Below are positions 7,120 to 13,482 of a DNA stretch of 29,848 nucleotides, one piece after another (positions within the stretch are counted from its first letter, which is position 1; the number at the start of each line of letters is the position of its first letter). This DNA is from a virus. Below the pieces are notes generated by a model, which worked only from the letters and a program-made list of their open reading frames with translations, did no database searches and was not told where the DNA came from. Made by a program: the position numbers and the translations under genes. The stretch is from positions 1 through 29,848 of the IMG/VR virus record IMGVR_UViG_3300030450_001306; one strand, given 5' to 3'.

Positions 7120-7198
7120 TGCTTGCGCTGGCTGGCTGCTGGTCGGGTGCTGCCTGTGATCGAACACCCGCACACGAAACTAAGCGATTCTGACCTTG

Positions 7199-7230
7199 TG
7201 ATAAATCTTATGTCGACATATCTTTTATCA
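7199..7230. promoter_or_regulatory. 32-base dyad (operator, origin or recombination site candidate)
   Basis: TGATAAA at 7199-7205 pairs with TTTATCA at 7224-7230, and the central 12 bases TATGTCGACATA (7209-7220) are a perfect palindrome. Only the two TCT spacers break the symmetry, so 26 of 32 positions are symmetric. The right half, TCGACATATCTTTTATCA, recurs with 15 of 18 matches at 8324-8341. The size suits a dimeric DNA-binding protein or a serine-recombinase/resolvase crossover site. Confidence 0.55.
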
Positions 7231-7323
7231 TGGGGTGCGGCGTGGGGTGCTTAGGTGTTTTCGCTTGGTGGTCTGGACATTTTCTCGTTGCCTGTTTTGA
7301 TCGTTTTCTTTTTGTTCATTTTT

Positions 7324-7349
7324 TTTGGCCAGCTCACCAAATTTTTTTT
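7324..7349 (+). terminator. Possible plus-strand terminator
   Basis: A five-base stem TTTGG / CCAAA with an eight-base loop is followed by eight thymines on the plus strand. The stem is short and A/T-rich, so strength is doubtful. If real, it would end a plus-strand transcript arising in the non-coding region at 6867-7320, since no plus-strand gene lies just upstream. Confidence 0.3.
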
Positions 7350-7365
7350 GAGTGTTTTTGGACAT

Positions 7366-7404
7366 GAAAAAACCCCGCCCAATTTCTCGGACGGGGCTTT
7401 TTGT
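7366..7404 (-). terminator. Rho-independent terminator of the orphan gene
   Basis: On the minus strand CCCCGTCC pairs with GGGCGGGG (one G-U wobble) around the loop GAGAAATT, and is followed by six thymines. It starts about 15 bases after the stop of the 7419-8219 gene. The stem also has T-runs on the plus side, so it may act in both directions. Confidence 0.85.
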
Positions 7405-7418
7405 TTTTGTGGTTTTGC

Positions 7419-8219
7419 TTAGGCTGCTGCCTCTGTAGTTTGCGCGAGTACTGCTGCAAGGTTTCTCGCTGCTGTCACGTTTGCGGTGTCAATTGCTGCC
7501 GCGATTTGTTCTGTCCAGTTTTCGCAGTTTTGAATCTCTGCAAGAATGGCAGACATTGCTTCTGTCAAGTTTGCAGTTTCAATATTGCGGCTGCCTCTAG
7601 TTTTAACTGTTACGCTGCGATCTGCTGCGATTTGTTTAACTGCTGCTGCCTGTGCTTTTTGACCCTTGAGCCCGTCGGCTGCTGCTACTTGTCTACCTGT
7701 TGCAAAATCTGCAAGAACGCCTGTTGTGTCTATGTCTTGTTTTAACATATCCCTTACTAGTGTTCCTAGTTTTGCTGCTGCCACATTTGTTTCCAGTTCA
7801 TAGGATCGCAGAAACTTTTTAATATCTGTAATTGTGGTTTCTGCTGTGGTTTTGTTTTCACCATGAATGAATTGAGTAAATGAGCCGTCGTTAACTGCTA
7901 TCGCTGCTAGTGCTGCTCCGTGCTGCATTTGTGTTGCATTGCCATCCTTGACTACCAATGACGTAAACGGAACGTATTTAGTAGATCCATCTTTTTTGAT
8001 TGGATCTTCTGGGTTTATTATGTCCCAATTGATCGCCATATTTCCTGTCAAGTTTCCGTTACTGTCCTTGGTCTCTCGGACGAATGGTAAACAAGGGTTA
8101 GTTCCATCATCTGATCTTACGTCTATTGATGCTAGCCAAATGTTGAAACCGTGGTGTGTCCACGTTTCGCCGTTTTCGCCGTACTTGTTTGCTTCTTTTA
8201 TTGCTTTTTCTAATTGCAT
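7419..8219 (-). CDS. Orphan protein of unknown function
   Basis: I do not recognise this 266-residue protein. The N-terminal 100 residues are polar and globular-looking (YGENGETWTHHGFNIWLASI, then NPCLPFVRETKDSNGNL). The C-terminal half is strikingly rich in Ala, Thr and Gln with repeated AAA runs, is probably helical, and ends TTEAAA. There is no membrane span or signal peptide. It is the only gene in its transcription unit. It stands alone on the minus strand between the packaging operon and the plus-strand early operon, with its own terminator, non-coding DNA on both sides and repeat motifs bracketing it. This is a typical setting for an accessory (moron) gene, an immunity factor or a host-takeover gene. 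The start has only a weak AGAAAG ribosome site. Confidence 0.7.
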   Translation of the reverse strand: MQLEKAIKEANKYGENGETWTHHGFNIWLASIDVRSDDGTNPCLPFVRETKDSNGNLTGNMAINWDIINPEDPIKKDGSTKYVPFTSLVVKDGNATQMQHGAALAAIAVNDGSFTQFIHGENKTTAETTITDIKKFLRSYELETNVAAAKLGTLVRDMLKQDIDTTGVLADFATGRQVAAADGLKGQKAQAAAVKQIAADRSVTVKTRGSRNIETANLTEAMSAILAEIQNCENWTEQIAAAIDTANVTAARNLAAVLAQTTEAAA

Positions 8220-8311
8220 TTTTTGTCGCTTTCTGTAAGTTACTGTTTTTCGCTCACATATTAAATCTATCGTCGTTTTTACTATTTGCTACTTATTTAT
8301 TAAATTATTTT

Positions 8312-8360
8312 ATAAACAATATTTCGACATATTCTTTATTAGATACCCGCATATTTTTGT
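8312..8360 (+). pseudogene. Decayed duplicate of the Gp88 gene start
   Basis: Bases 8312-8338 match 8904-8930 at 26 of 27 positions, and weaker similarity continues for about 20 bases. In the Gp88 reading frame the two translate as NNISTYSLLDTRIF and NNISTYSLCDAPVF, and the single difference in the matching core is at a third codon position. No start codon or downstream homology remains. It looks like a short duplication remnant, although a conserved regulatory motif is an alternative. Confidence 0.5.
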
Positions 8361-8414
8361 CCAGACCATTTTTCGATTTCGTGGCTCTTGCCTACGCTCA
8401 TGTGTATATGTATG

Positions 8415-8462
<48 letters not shown>

Positions 8463-8502
8463 CGGCATAAGGTTTAAAGATATAAGAAGATAGTATGAAT
8501 AT

Positions 8503-8679
8503 ATGAATAAATTAACTATTAAACAAAAACAGGAAATAAACAATTTAGTCCAAGAGGAAATCGATGAGGGTAACACCGACATAGAGGACACTTGGATCAT
8601 AGCCTTTAGTGAAACTCTAGAGATTGGGTATTGGGAGGTTGCAGAAAACCTCGACCAGTACTTAATGGAATTAATCTAA
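8503..8679 (+). CDS. Small acidic early protein
   Basis: This 58-residue ORF starts MNKLTIKQKQEINNLVQEEI and continues with an acidic stretch (DEGNTDIEDTW) and an amphipathic end (GYWEVAENLDQYLMELI). No family recognised. It is the first gene of the plus-strand early operon, and the next gene starts immediately after its stop (TAAATG). The ribosome site is weak; TAGTAT six bases before the ATG would allow a leaderless transcript. Confidence 0.6.
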   Translation: MNKLTIKQKQEINNLVQEEIDEGNTDIEDTWIIAFSETLEIGYWEVAENLDQYLMELI

Positions 8680-8886
8680 ATGAAAAACGTTACATTAAAT
8701 GATAAACCGATCGATGAGTCATTCGGCACTACGGTGGATCACATTCGTAACATACCTCTAGTAGATGCAACTACTGTTAAGGCTACGGGCAGGCATCGGA
8801 GGCGTAAGAATAGCCGAACTGTGGTTAGTTATGATCCAGTTATTTTCGCTGCGAGAATTGCCGCTAAAAGAGAGAGTGCAGTTTGA
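8680..8886 (+). CDS. Small basic early protein
   Basis: This 68-residue protein has a basic middle (KATGRHRRRKNSRTVVSY) that could contact nucleic acid, and an Ala/Arg-rich C-terminus (FAARIAAKRESAV). It abuts the previous gene and overlaps the next as TGATG. No family recognised. Confidence 0.6.
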   Translation: MKNVTLNDKPIDESFGTTVDHIRNIPLVDATTVKATGRHRRRKNSRTVVSYDPVIFAARIAAKRESAV

Positions 8887-9689
8887 TGGTCTCTACAAAA
8901 AACATAAACAATATTTCAACATATTCTTTATGTGATGCACCTGTATTTCATGCTTCTACCGACAGGAAGGTGACACCGTTGATGCGTAGCCGTCCGTTGG
9001 CTAATACTTTTGGGTTACCTGCTGGTAAGGAGTATTCGTGTAAGGGTGCTACGGAGTGGTGTCTGTCGAATTGTTATGCGGGTAAAATCGAGAAGTTGTT
9101 CCCTAATGTGCGTGAGTTCTTGTTGCGTAATTGGGATGTGTATGAGGCTAACAAGCATTCTGTGAATGGGTTATGTGATGCGCTTATGCCTATGATTAAT
9201 AAGTTTATTGATGAGTGTGAACGGTTGGGTGTTGAGCCTGTGTTCAGATGGTTTTGGGATGGGGATATTCCTAGTCGTAGGTTCGCTAGGGCTATGCAGC
9301 GTGTGGCGTTGGATGATCGTGTGGTGTCAAGTGGTGTTAGGTTTTGGGTGTATACCCGTAATTTTGATGTAATAGATTTGTTGTCATTGTCTAATATGAC
9401 TGTGTATTTGAGTGTTGATGCGGGGAATATGTTGAAGGGGTATAAGACTAAGCGTATGTATCCGTATGTGAAGTTGGCGTTTTGTGCAGATACTTGGGAT
9501 GAAACTGAAGTTTTGGCGGACAAGTTCGAGGGTGAGCGGAAGGGTGCGAGGTGTCCTGAGTTGGTTGGTAATATTCCGCTGGTTGTCACCACGAAATTTG
9601 ACGATAAGATTAAAGGTGTTGGTGCGTGTGTCGATTGTGGCATGTGCATTAGTGGCGTGAACAATGTACGTTTTGCGTCTAGTAAATAA
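8886..9689 (+). CDS. Gp88-family protein with two cysteine clusters
   Basis: This 267-residue protein resembles the mycobacteriophage 'gene product 88' family, whose biochemical role is not established. The N-terminal third has LPAGKEYSCKGATEWCLSNC with C52, C59 and C63, followed by the conserved block FRWFWDGDIPSRRFA at about 120-134. The C-terminus has C223 and a CX2CX2C cluster at C248, C251 and C254. Together these suggest one or two iron-sulfur clusters. The alternating strands and the 'VYTRNFDVIDLL' and 'VYLSVDAG' segments are reminiscent of a TIM-barrel like those of radical-SAM enzymes, although the canonical CX3CX2C is not exact. ATG 8886 overlaps the upstream stop (TGATG). The first 15 codons have a degenerate copy at 8312-8360. 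Confidence 0.75.
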   Translation: MVSTKNINNISTYSLCDAPVFHASTDRKVTPLMRSRPLANTFGLPAGKEYSCKGATEWCLSNCYAGKIEKLFPNVREFLLRNWDVYEANKHSVNGLCDALMPMINKFIDECERLGVEPVFRWFWDGDIPSRRFARAMQRVALDDRVVSSGVRFWVYTRNFDVIDLLSLSNMTVYLSVDAGNMLKGYKTKRMYPYVKLAFCADTWDETEVLADKFEGERKGARCPELVGNIPLVVTTKFDDKIKGVGACVDCGMCISGVNNVRFASSK

Positions 9690-9712
9690 AAAATAATAGA
9701 GAGGATATACAT

Positions 9713-10066
9713 ATGGATATAAAAGGCGAAGTCAACGTGTATCACACGGTTGACGAATACTTTGAGGTCGAGTGTGAACTTGACATGGACAGGTTGGCAG
9801 AAGAACTCTGTCAAGACCACAACTTAGTGGATGACGTTGCTCTGCATAATTATGTGGATGAACGGGTAAATGACTATGAACTGAAAGTTCAAGTCGATGA
9901 CTTAGATGCTGCGGTTAATGAACTGCGTGACCAGATAGGTGAGTCAAAAGAGTTACCTTCAGATTTAACTCCTGAAGAACTGGTGGATGTTGTCAACAGT
10001 CTTGTTGATGAACGTTTCAAAGCCTTGTTTGCTCGGTTGGCAGAACTTGTGAAGGAGCGCTCATGA
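9713..10066 (+). CDS. Acidic coiled-coil-like protein
   Basis: This 117-residue protein is very acidic and predicted helical, with heptad-like leucines and valines at 60-85 (LKVQVDDLDAAVNELRDQIG) and again near the end (LFARLAELVKERS). AGAGAGG is nine bases before the ATG. It overlaps the next gene by four bases (ATGA). No family recognised. Confidence 0.7.
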   Translation: MDIKGEVNVYHTVDEYFEVECELDMDRLAEELCQDHNLVDDVALHNYVDERVNDYELKVQVDDLDAAVNELRDQIGESKELPSDLTPEELVDVVNSLVDERFKALFARLAELVKERS

Positions 10067-10314
10067 ATGCAATTCCAGTTGATGGAACTGTCTATAGGGA
10101 AAAATTTGGACAGTTGGAGAATTGGTGGGTTAACGCTGATGGTAGTCTCAGCGGCAATGTTGTCAATTCTAAGCATGTTTCAAATGGTGCATGGGTTGTT
10201 ACTGATCGTGTAACGCACCGTTTCGGCAAGTGTGTTTACACGGACAAGTATCAGTATTTGTTGGGTTTCCCTATGGTTTTGGCGTTGCCTAAACCTGAAT
10301 GGTTGCAGCAATGA
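10063..10314 (+). CDS. Hypothetical protein
   Basis: This 83-residue protein has several tryptophans and tyrosines (QLENWWVNADGSLSGNVV) and looks like a small beta-rich fold; the pattern WVNADGSLSGNVVNSKHVSNGAWVVTDRV resembles phage proteins of unknown role. ATGA overlaps join it to both neighbours. Confidence 0.7.
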   Translation: MNAIPVDGTVYREKFGQLENWWVNADGSLSGNVVNSKHVSNGAWVVTDRVTHRFGKCVYTDKYQYLLGFPMVLALPKPEWLQQ

Positions 10315-10496
10315 CACCAGAGGAAACATTGGTTCTACACGCATCACTGTGGCTGTTAGCGGCAGGCGTGGTGATGTGCGTAGTTCATAAATGGTATGCC
10401 CACAAAAAGAAAAACAAACAACTATCCGACAGGGAACAGCAGTTCGAGTATGAACTCGGAGTGCATCTGGAGGAAGAAAGAATGAGGGAAGGCTAA
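10311..10496 (+). CDS. Small membrane protein
   Basis: This 61-residue protein has one hydrophobic segment near residues 6-26 (TLVLHASLWLLAAGVVMCVV) followed by a very basic stretch (HKWYAHKKKNKQ) and a Glu-rich tail, so the C-terminus is probably cytoplasmic. I chose ATG 10311, which overlaps the previous stop (ATGA), over the ATG four codons upstream. No family recognised. Confidence 0.65.
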   Translation: MTPEETLVLHASLWLLAAGVVMCVVHKWYAHKKKNKQLSDREQQFEYELGVHLEEERMREG

Positions 10497-10675
10497 TGCC
10501 TAGTAAAGAATGCCACATATGTGGATTACCTGAGAGTATTTTTCCTGCATGGGAGAAATTCTGGGAGGTTATGGATCACAACAATCAGCAGGTATGGGTG
10601 TGCTATGGAGACATGGTGAACCTTGACCCTATGGGTGATGGGCAACTGCGAGATCCTTTAGAGGAGACAGACTGA
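10496..10675 (+). CDS. Small protein with CxxC motif
   Basis: This 59-residue ORF starts MPSKECHICGLPESIFPAWE and carries CHIC plus a third cysteine in VWVCYGDM. A half zinc-finger is possible. It is linked by TAATG to the previous gene and TGATG to the next. No family recognised. Confidence 0.65.
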   Translation: MPSKECHICGLPESIFPAWEKFWEVMDHNNQQVWVCYGDMVNLDPMGDGQLRDPLEETD

Positions 10676-10839
10676 TGCCTAGTCAATACAAGATAGTTAT
10701 TGTTGTTGAACAAACAGAACAGCAAGAAGATGAATGGGGGAACCCGTTTAACTGGGATTTCGGTCAGTGGACACCTGCTAATGCGGGTGGTTGTACCGAT
10801 ATTTCTTATGACGTTTATACACATGATGAGGAGGGCTAA
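10675..10839 (+). CDS. Small hypothetical protein
   Basis: This 54-residue ORF begins MPSQYKIVIVVEQTEQQEDE and is acidic, with Trp/Asn/Phe-rich centre (GNPFNWDFGQW). Its MPS start resembles that of the preceding gene. It overlaps the previous gene by TGATG and the next gene starts immediately after its stop (TAAATG), so it sits in an unbroken run of translated genes. Confidence 0.6.
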   Translation: MPSQYKIVIVVEQTEQQEDEWGNPFNWDFGQWTPANAGGCTDISYDVYTHDEEG

Positions 10840-11028
10840 ATGTCTACTGAAACAGAACTTATACCTGTCTATTGTCGAGATTGTGGCGAGGATGGGTTTA
10901 TGGAACCTTGGGATGGCAAACTTTTTGGCATCGAGGTTGGTTGGGTTTCTCCTGAAGCCGAGCAAGAGGCTAGGAAGAGTGCTGTGCGGGGATGGAAATG
11001 CCATGCCTGCACGATGGCAATGTTCTAG
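10840..11028 (+). CDS. Small zinc-ribbon protein
   Basis: This 62-residue protein has YCRDCGEDG near residues 11-19 and KCHACTMAMF at the end, which gives two CxxC pairs typical of a zinc ribbon. A DNA- or protein-binding role is likely for such folds. It is separated from the next gene by 12 bases with AAAGG as ribosome site. No exact family assigned. Confidence 0.7.
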   Translation: MSTETELIPVYCRDCGEDGFMEPWDGKLFGIEVGWVSPEAEQEARKSAVRGWKCHACTMAMF

Positions 11029-11040
11029 AAAGGAAAAACT

Positions 11041-11238
11041 ATGAAAGATTTGAATGGCGTGTCTGAAGATTTCGGGCATCGCTGGACGAACAGTTATGAC
11101 GGGGACAATGTTGAATGTCAATATTGTGGCGACTCGTATAGCAGTAAACGCTGGTGTACTAATCGGCTCGTTGTATCTGAGCAAGACAGAGATATGGATG
11201 AAGCCATGTCGCAATACTACAATATAAAAGATATGTGA
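11041..11238 (+). CDS. Small protein with treble-clef-like cysteines
   Basis: This 65-residue protein has C26/C29 in VECQYCGDSY and C39 in KRWCTN, plus possible histidine H13, so a zinc site with three cysteines and one histidine is plausible. It is followed by a 78-base gap. It is one of three neighbouring cysteine-pair peptides (10496-11238). Confidence 0.65.
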   Translation: MKDLNGVSEDFGHRWTNSYDGDNVECQYCGDSYSSKRWCTNRLVVSEQDRDMDEAMSQYYNIKDM

Positions 11239-11267
11239 AAATATGTTTTATTATAAAGTAATAAAGA

Positions 11268-11292
11268 AACTACTGATAGAGTATTAGTAGTT
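11268..11292 (+). other. Stem-loop in a short intergenic gap
   Basis: AACTACT and AGTAGTT form a perfect seven-base stem with an 11-base loop. No T-tract follows, so it is not a standard terminator; it may be an mRNA-processing or attenuation element in the 78-base gap before the next gene. Confidence 0.4.
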
Positions 11293-11316
11293 AATAATAT
11301 GATAGAGAGGAAAGTA

Positions 11317-11619
11317 ATGATGCAATTAAATAATGGAGCGAGTCCACTGGTGTGGCTCGTAAGGAATGGTGGCAACGGGGAACGTCCTTTTTGTGGCGTT
11401 GTTGTCGCTAGAACAAGCATGGGGTATCACCCTTACGTCTGTTGGAGTATGTTTTCTGATGACGGAGAAGGATGGGACTGCGTGTGGGGAAACTATTGCC
11501 ACTCAGTAGAAGAGGCTATTGAAACATTCAATAAAAGAATTGTTGGTGCAATAGAAGATACTGAGATATATGAAGCAAGAAAGTATGACGAGTTTCTAGG
11601 GAGGATAGAACATGTCTAA
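11317..11619 (+). CDS. Hypothetical protein
   Basis: This protein of about 100 residues is rich in Trp, Cys and aromatic residues in its middle (GYHPYVCWSMFSDDGEGWDC), with an acidic helical C-terminus. I start it at ATG 11317, just after GAGAGG; an upstream ATG at 11299 would place the ribosome site inside the gene. It overlaps the next gene by eight bases. No family recognised. Confidence 0.65.
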   Translation: MMQLNNGASPLVWLVRNGGNGERPFCGVVVARTSMGYHPYVCWSMFSDDGEGWDCVWGNYCHSVEEAIETFNKRIVGAIEDTEIYEARKYDEFLGRIEHV

Positions 11620-11887
11620 ATCTGAAATCGTAGTAGGACATGTGGGTGTTGACTCAGGCACTATTCTCATAACCGATCCTTGCTATATCAAAGAAGACTA
11701 CGACTATAAACAAGTGGTTGAACCCGTCTATCAAAACTTGTGGAGTCACACCCTTAAAGGCTTGGGATTTATCACAACTTCAGGCTACGGAGACGGGTAC
11801 TACCCAGTTTATGCGACTGTGCGAGAAGATAAGGATTGGGGCGCTCGTGTTGAAAGTATCACGATCAGATTTATGGAGGGTGAGTGA
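11612..11887 (+). CDS. DUF4241-like protein
   Basis: This 91-residue protein has the phrase VGVDSGTILITDPCYIKED and later TSGYGDGYYPVYA. Both resemble the short 'is this a signal of a good thing, it is a VDSG...DPCY' and 'GDGxYPV' blocks of the DUF4241-type proteins widespread in phages and bacteria. The biochemical role is unknown. GGGAGGA lies nine bases before the ATG, and the stop overlaps the next ATG as TGATG. Confidence 0.6.
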   Translation: MSKSEIVVGHVGVDSGTILITDPCYIKEDYDYKQVVEPVYQNLWSHTLKGLGFITTSGYGDGYYPVYATVREDKDWGARVESITIRFMEGE

Positions 11888-12117
11888 TGTCCGACAAAAC
11901 GAGGAGACCACAAGTAGGTGAACACATCTACTATAGAACATTCGGTTCGTCTGTCAGATATGTCATGGTGACTGATGTCTATGACAATGTTAAGAATGGG
12001 CGAGCAGGTTTCGATTGTGTTGATAGTGGAGGAGAAACCTACTGGGGATATGACGATCAGATCATACGCTACCCAGAGAAGGTAGAGAACAGGGGGAAAT
12101 ATGAGCGAAATAACTAA
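11887..12117 (+). CDS. Hypothetical protein
   Basis: This 76-residue protein starts MSDKTRRPQVGEHIYYRTFG and contains alternating beta-like segments (VRYVMVTDVYDNVKNGRAGF), suggestive of a small SH3-like barrel. It overlaps its predecessor by TGATG and its successor by 17 bases. GGAGGGTG provides the ribosome site. Confidence 0.65.
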   Translation: MSDKTRRPQVGEHIYYRTFGSSVRYVMVTDVYDNVKNGRAGFDCVDSGGETYWGYDDQIIRYPEKVENRGKYERNN

Positions 12118-12343
12118 CGTTGCTTCTTGGTTTAGAGCGCTCGGAGATGAGGCAGAGAAAAGAGGGACAGTCACTGGTGAAAGAAACTACAGAGAGAGCG
12201 AACTGTTTCATCTTTTAGCAAGTGTCATAGCCGAGTTTACTGACATGGAGCAAGTAAAAGTAGCCCTAATATCTCGTGTGGGTTGGGTTGATTTGATTCA
12301 AAGTCTGGAAACAGAAACAGGGATAGATTATCCCGAAATATAA
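12101..12343 (+). CDS. Hypothetical helical protein
   Basis: This 80-residue acidic, probably helical protein starts MSEITNVASWFRALGDEAEK. The ATG follows AGGGGGAAAT. No family recognised. It precedes the DUF932 gene by 15 bases. Confidence 0.65.
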   Translation: MSEITNVASWFRALGDEAEKRGTVTGERNYRESELFHLLASVIAEFTDMEQVKVALISRVGWVDLIQSLETETGIDYPEI

Positions 12344-12358
12344 TAGAGAGGAGACTGT

Positions 12359-13279
12359 ATGCAAAATACGGTACTTGAAAAAAGCGAGCCGCAATATGCT
12401 CGTGAAACTATGGGTGAGGCAGGGGCTTTGTTCCCTGTGCATTACCCAGCAGCAGAACATTACTGCCTGCGAAGAGAAGACACTCACATCCCTGAGATTG
12501 AGAGTGGCGTTTACAAGGGTGAACCTTTGTACAAGTTCGTTGTCCGTGAGGACACTGGGCGTGTAGTCGGGTTACATTCAGGGAAATACCCAGAGGTTGA
12601 TGGCTACCAGATGCTTGCTGATATGGCAGACATGATGTTTCCTATGTCAACTACTTCTTGCACCTTGTGGGGTGGCGGTGAGAGAGTCGCTGTCACTCAG
12701 GAACTAGAAGGAGGAACTATTGATCTAGGTGGTGGGGATAAAATCCAATCCCACCTAGTGTGGATCAGTTCCTTGGATGGTTCTTGGTCAACGAGCGTGT
12801 ATGACATGCAACACAGGTTCTTCTGTCAGAACCAGTTGGTAGGTAAAGCACTACTAAAGGTTAGACACACGAAGAACCATGATGAAATCTTCGAGATGAA
12901 AGCCACCATTGTGAAGCAGGCTGCTCAAGAGGCGCTCGCTTGGCAAGGTAAGGCTCTCATGTTGAAGGAACAACCTATGATTGATCTAGAGTTCTTTCAA
13001 TTAATGGATCAGTTGATGCCATATGAAGAAGAGATGTCTACCCGCAAGGAAAACTCTGTTAAATCTGCTAGAACTGCGATGATCAGTAGATGGAAACAAG
13101 AGACAGAAGAGTGGGGTGACGGTAACGGTTGGCTCGCTTGGAACGCTATACAAGGTGCTGAACAACACGCTATTAATACAGGTAACACTCGTGATAAGGC
13201 TAAGTCATTGCAGAAGGCTATTGAAGGTAAGACTCCTTTGGCTAACAAAGCGATGAGTTTAATACTGGATCAGTCATGA
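12359..13279 (+). CDS. DUF932 phage/plasmid-like protein
   Basis: This 306-residue protein fits the DUF932 family (phage/plasmid-like protein TIGR03299) in length and layout: YKFVVREDTGRVVGLHSGKY, then LWGGGERVAVTQELEG, then SHLVWISSLDGSWSTSV and the characteristic VRHTKNHDE. The C-terminal half is helical. Homologues occur near DNA-metabolism genes in phages and plasmids; the role is unknown and sometimes linked to recombination or replication by context only. GAGGAG is six bases before ATG 12359, a strong site that suggests high expression. It overlaps the next gene as ATGA. Confidence 0.85.
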   Translation: MQNTVLEKSEPQYARETMGEAGALFPVHYPAAEHYCLRREDTHIPEIESGVYKGEPLYKFVVREDTGRVVGLHSGKYPEVDGYQMLADMADMMFPMSTTSCTLWGGGERVAVTQELEGGTIDLGGGDKIQSHLVWISSLDGSWSTSVYDMQHRFFCQNQLVGKALLKVRHTKNHDEIFEMKATIVKQAAQEALAWQGKALMLKEQPMIDLEFFQLMDQLMPYEEEMSTRKENSVKSARTAMISRWKQETEEWGDGNGWLAWNAIQGAEQHAINTGNTRDKAKSLQKAIEGKTPLANKAMSLILDQS

Positions 13280-13482
13280 GTAGAAAAGCAACAGCAACAA
13301 TGCTAGTCACAGTAGAGTATGACGTTGACCAAACATTTGATGATGGGGTCTCTATTCATGACATGCGTGACCATTGGGATGAATATGTAGAACTACCTAG
13401 AGGTTGCATGCCTAAAGAATGGGACTACATAGAGGTAGACATATCTAAGATTGAATGTGAAGGGGAAGAGTGGTACCCATGA
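13276..13482 (+). CDS. Hypothetical acidic protein
   Basis: This 68-residue acidic protein starts MSRKATATMLVTVEYDVDQT. It overlaps DUF932 upstream and the lipoprotein transglycosylase downstream (ATGA at both ends). No family recognised. Confidence 0.65.
   Translation: MSRKATATMLVTVEYDVDQTFDDGVSIHDMRDHWDEYVELPRGCMPKEWDYIEVDISKIECEGEEWYP

Larger units (their letters stand above)
6867..7418. other. Long non-coding control region
   Basis: This 552-base gap contains no convincing gene. An 87-codon minus-strand ORF (6912-7175) crosses the C-tract and repeat arrays and has an implausible composition. In order the region holds the TGTCCCG dyad, the CATGGC element, a C-tract able to form a G-quadruplex on the minus strand, a 32-base dyad centred near 7214, and two terminator-like hairpins. 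It is a boundary between the packaging operon and the orphan gene at 7419-8219, and is a good candidate for a replication origin, operator cluster or small RNA gene. Confidence 0.6.

Noticed and set aside
6912-7175. 87-codon ORF on the minus strand
   Set aside because: It runs through the repeat and C-tract, has no ribosome site, and its composition (Gly/Arg/Cys runs) reflects the repeats.
7130-7180. tRNA-like segment on the minus strand (GTTCGATC with CCGACCA)
   Set aside because: The T-loop-like piece lacks a matching five-base T stem, no anticodon or acceptor stem pairs, and the CGGGTG/CACCCG arms enclose a 15-base loop.
9074-9820. 248-codon minus-strand ORF opposite the Gp88 gene
   Set aside because: It is antisense to a well-supported gene, with biased composition and no ribosome site.
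10603-11214. 203-codon minus-strand ORF opposite the small early genes
   Set aside because: The plus-strand genes show continuous stop-start coupling; the antisense ORF lacks a start signal and has shadow-like composition.
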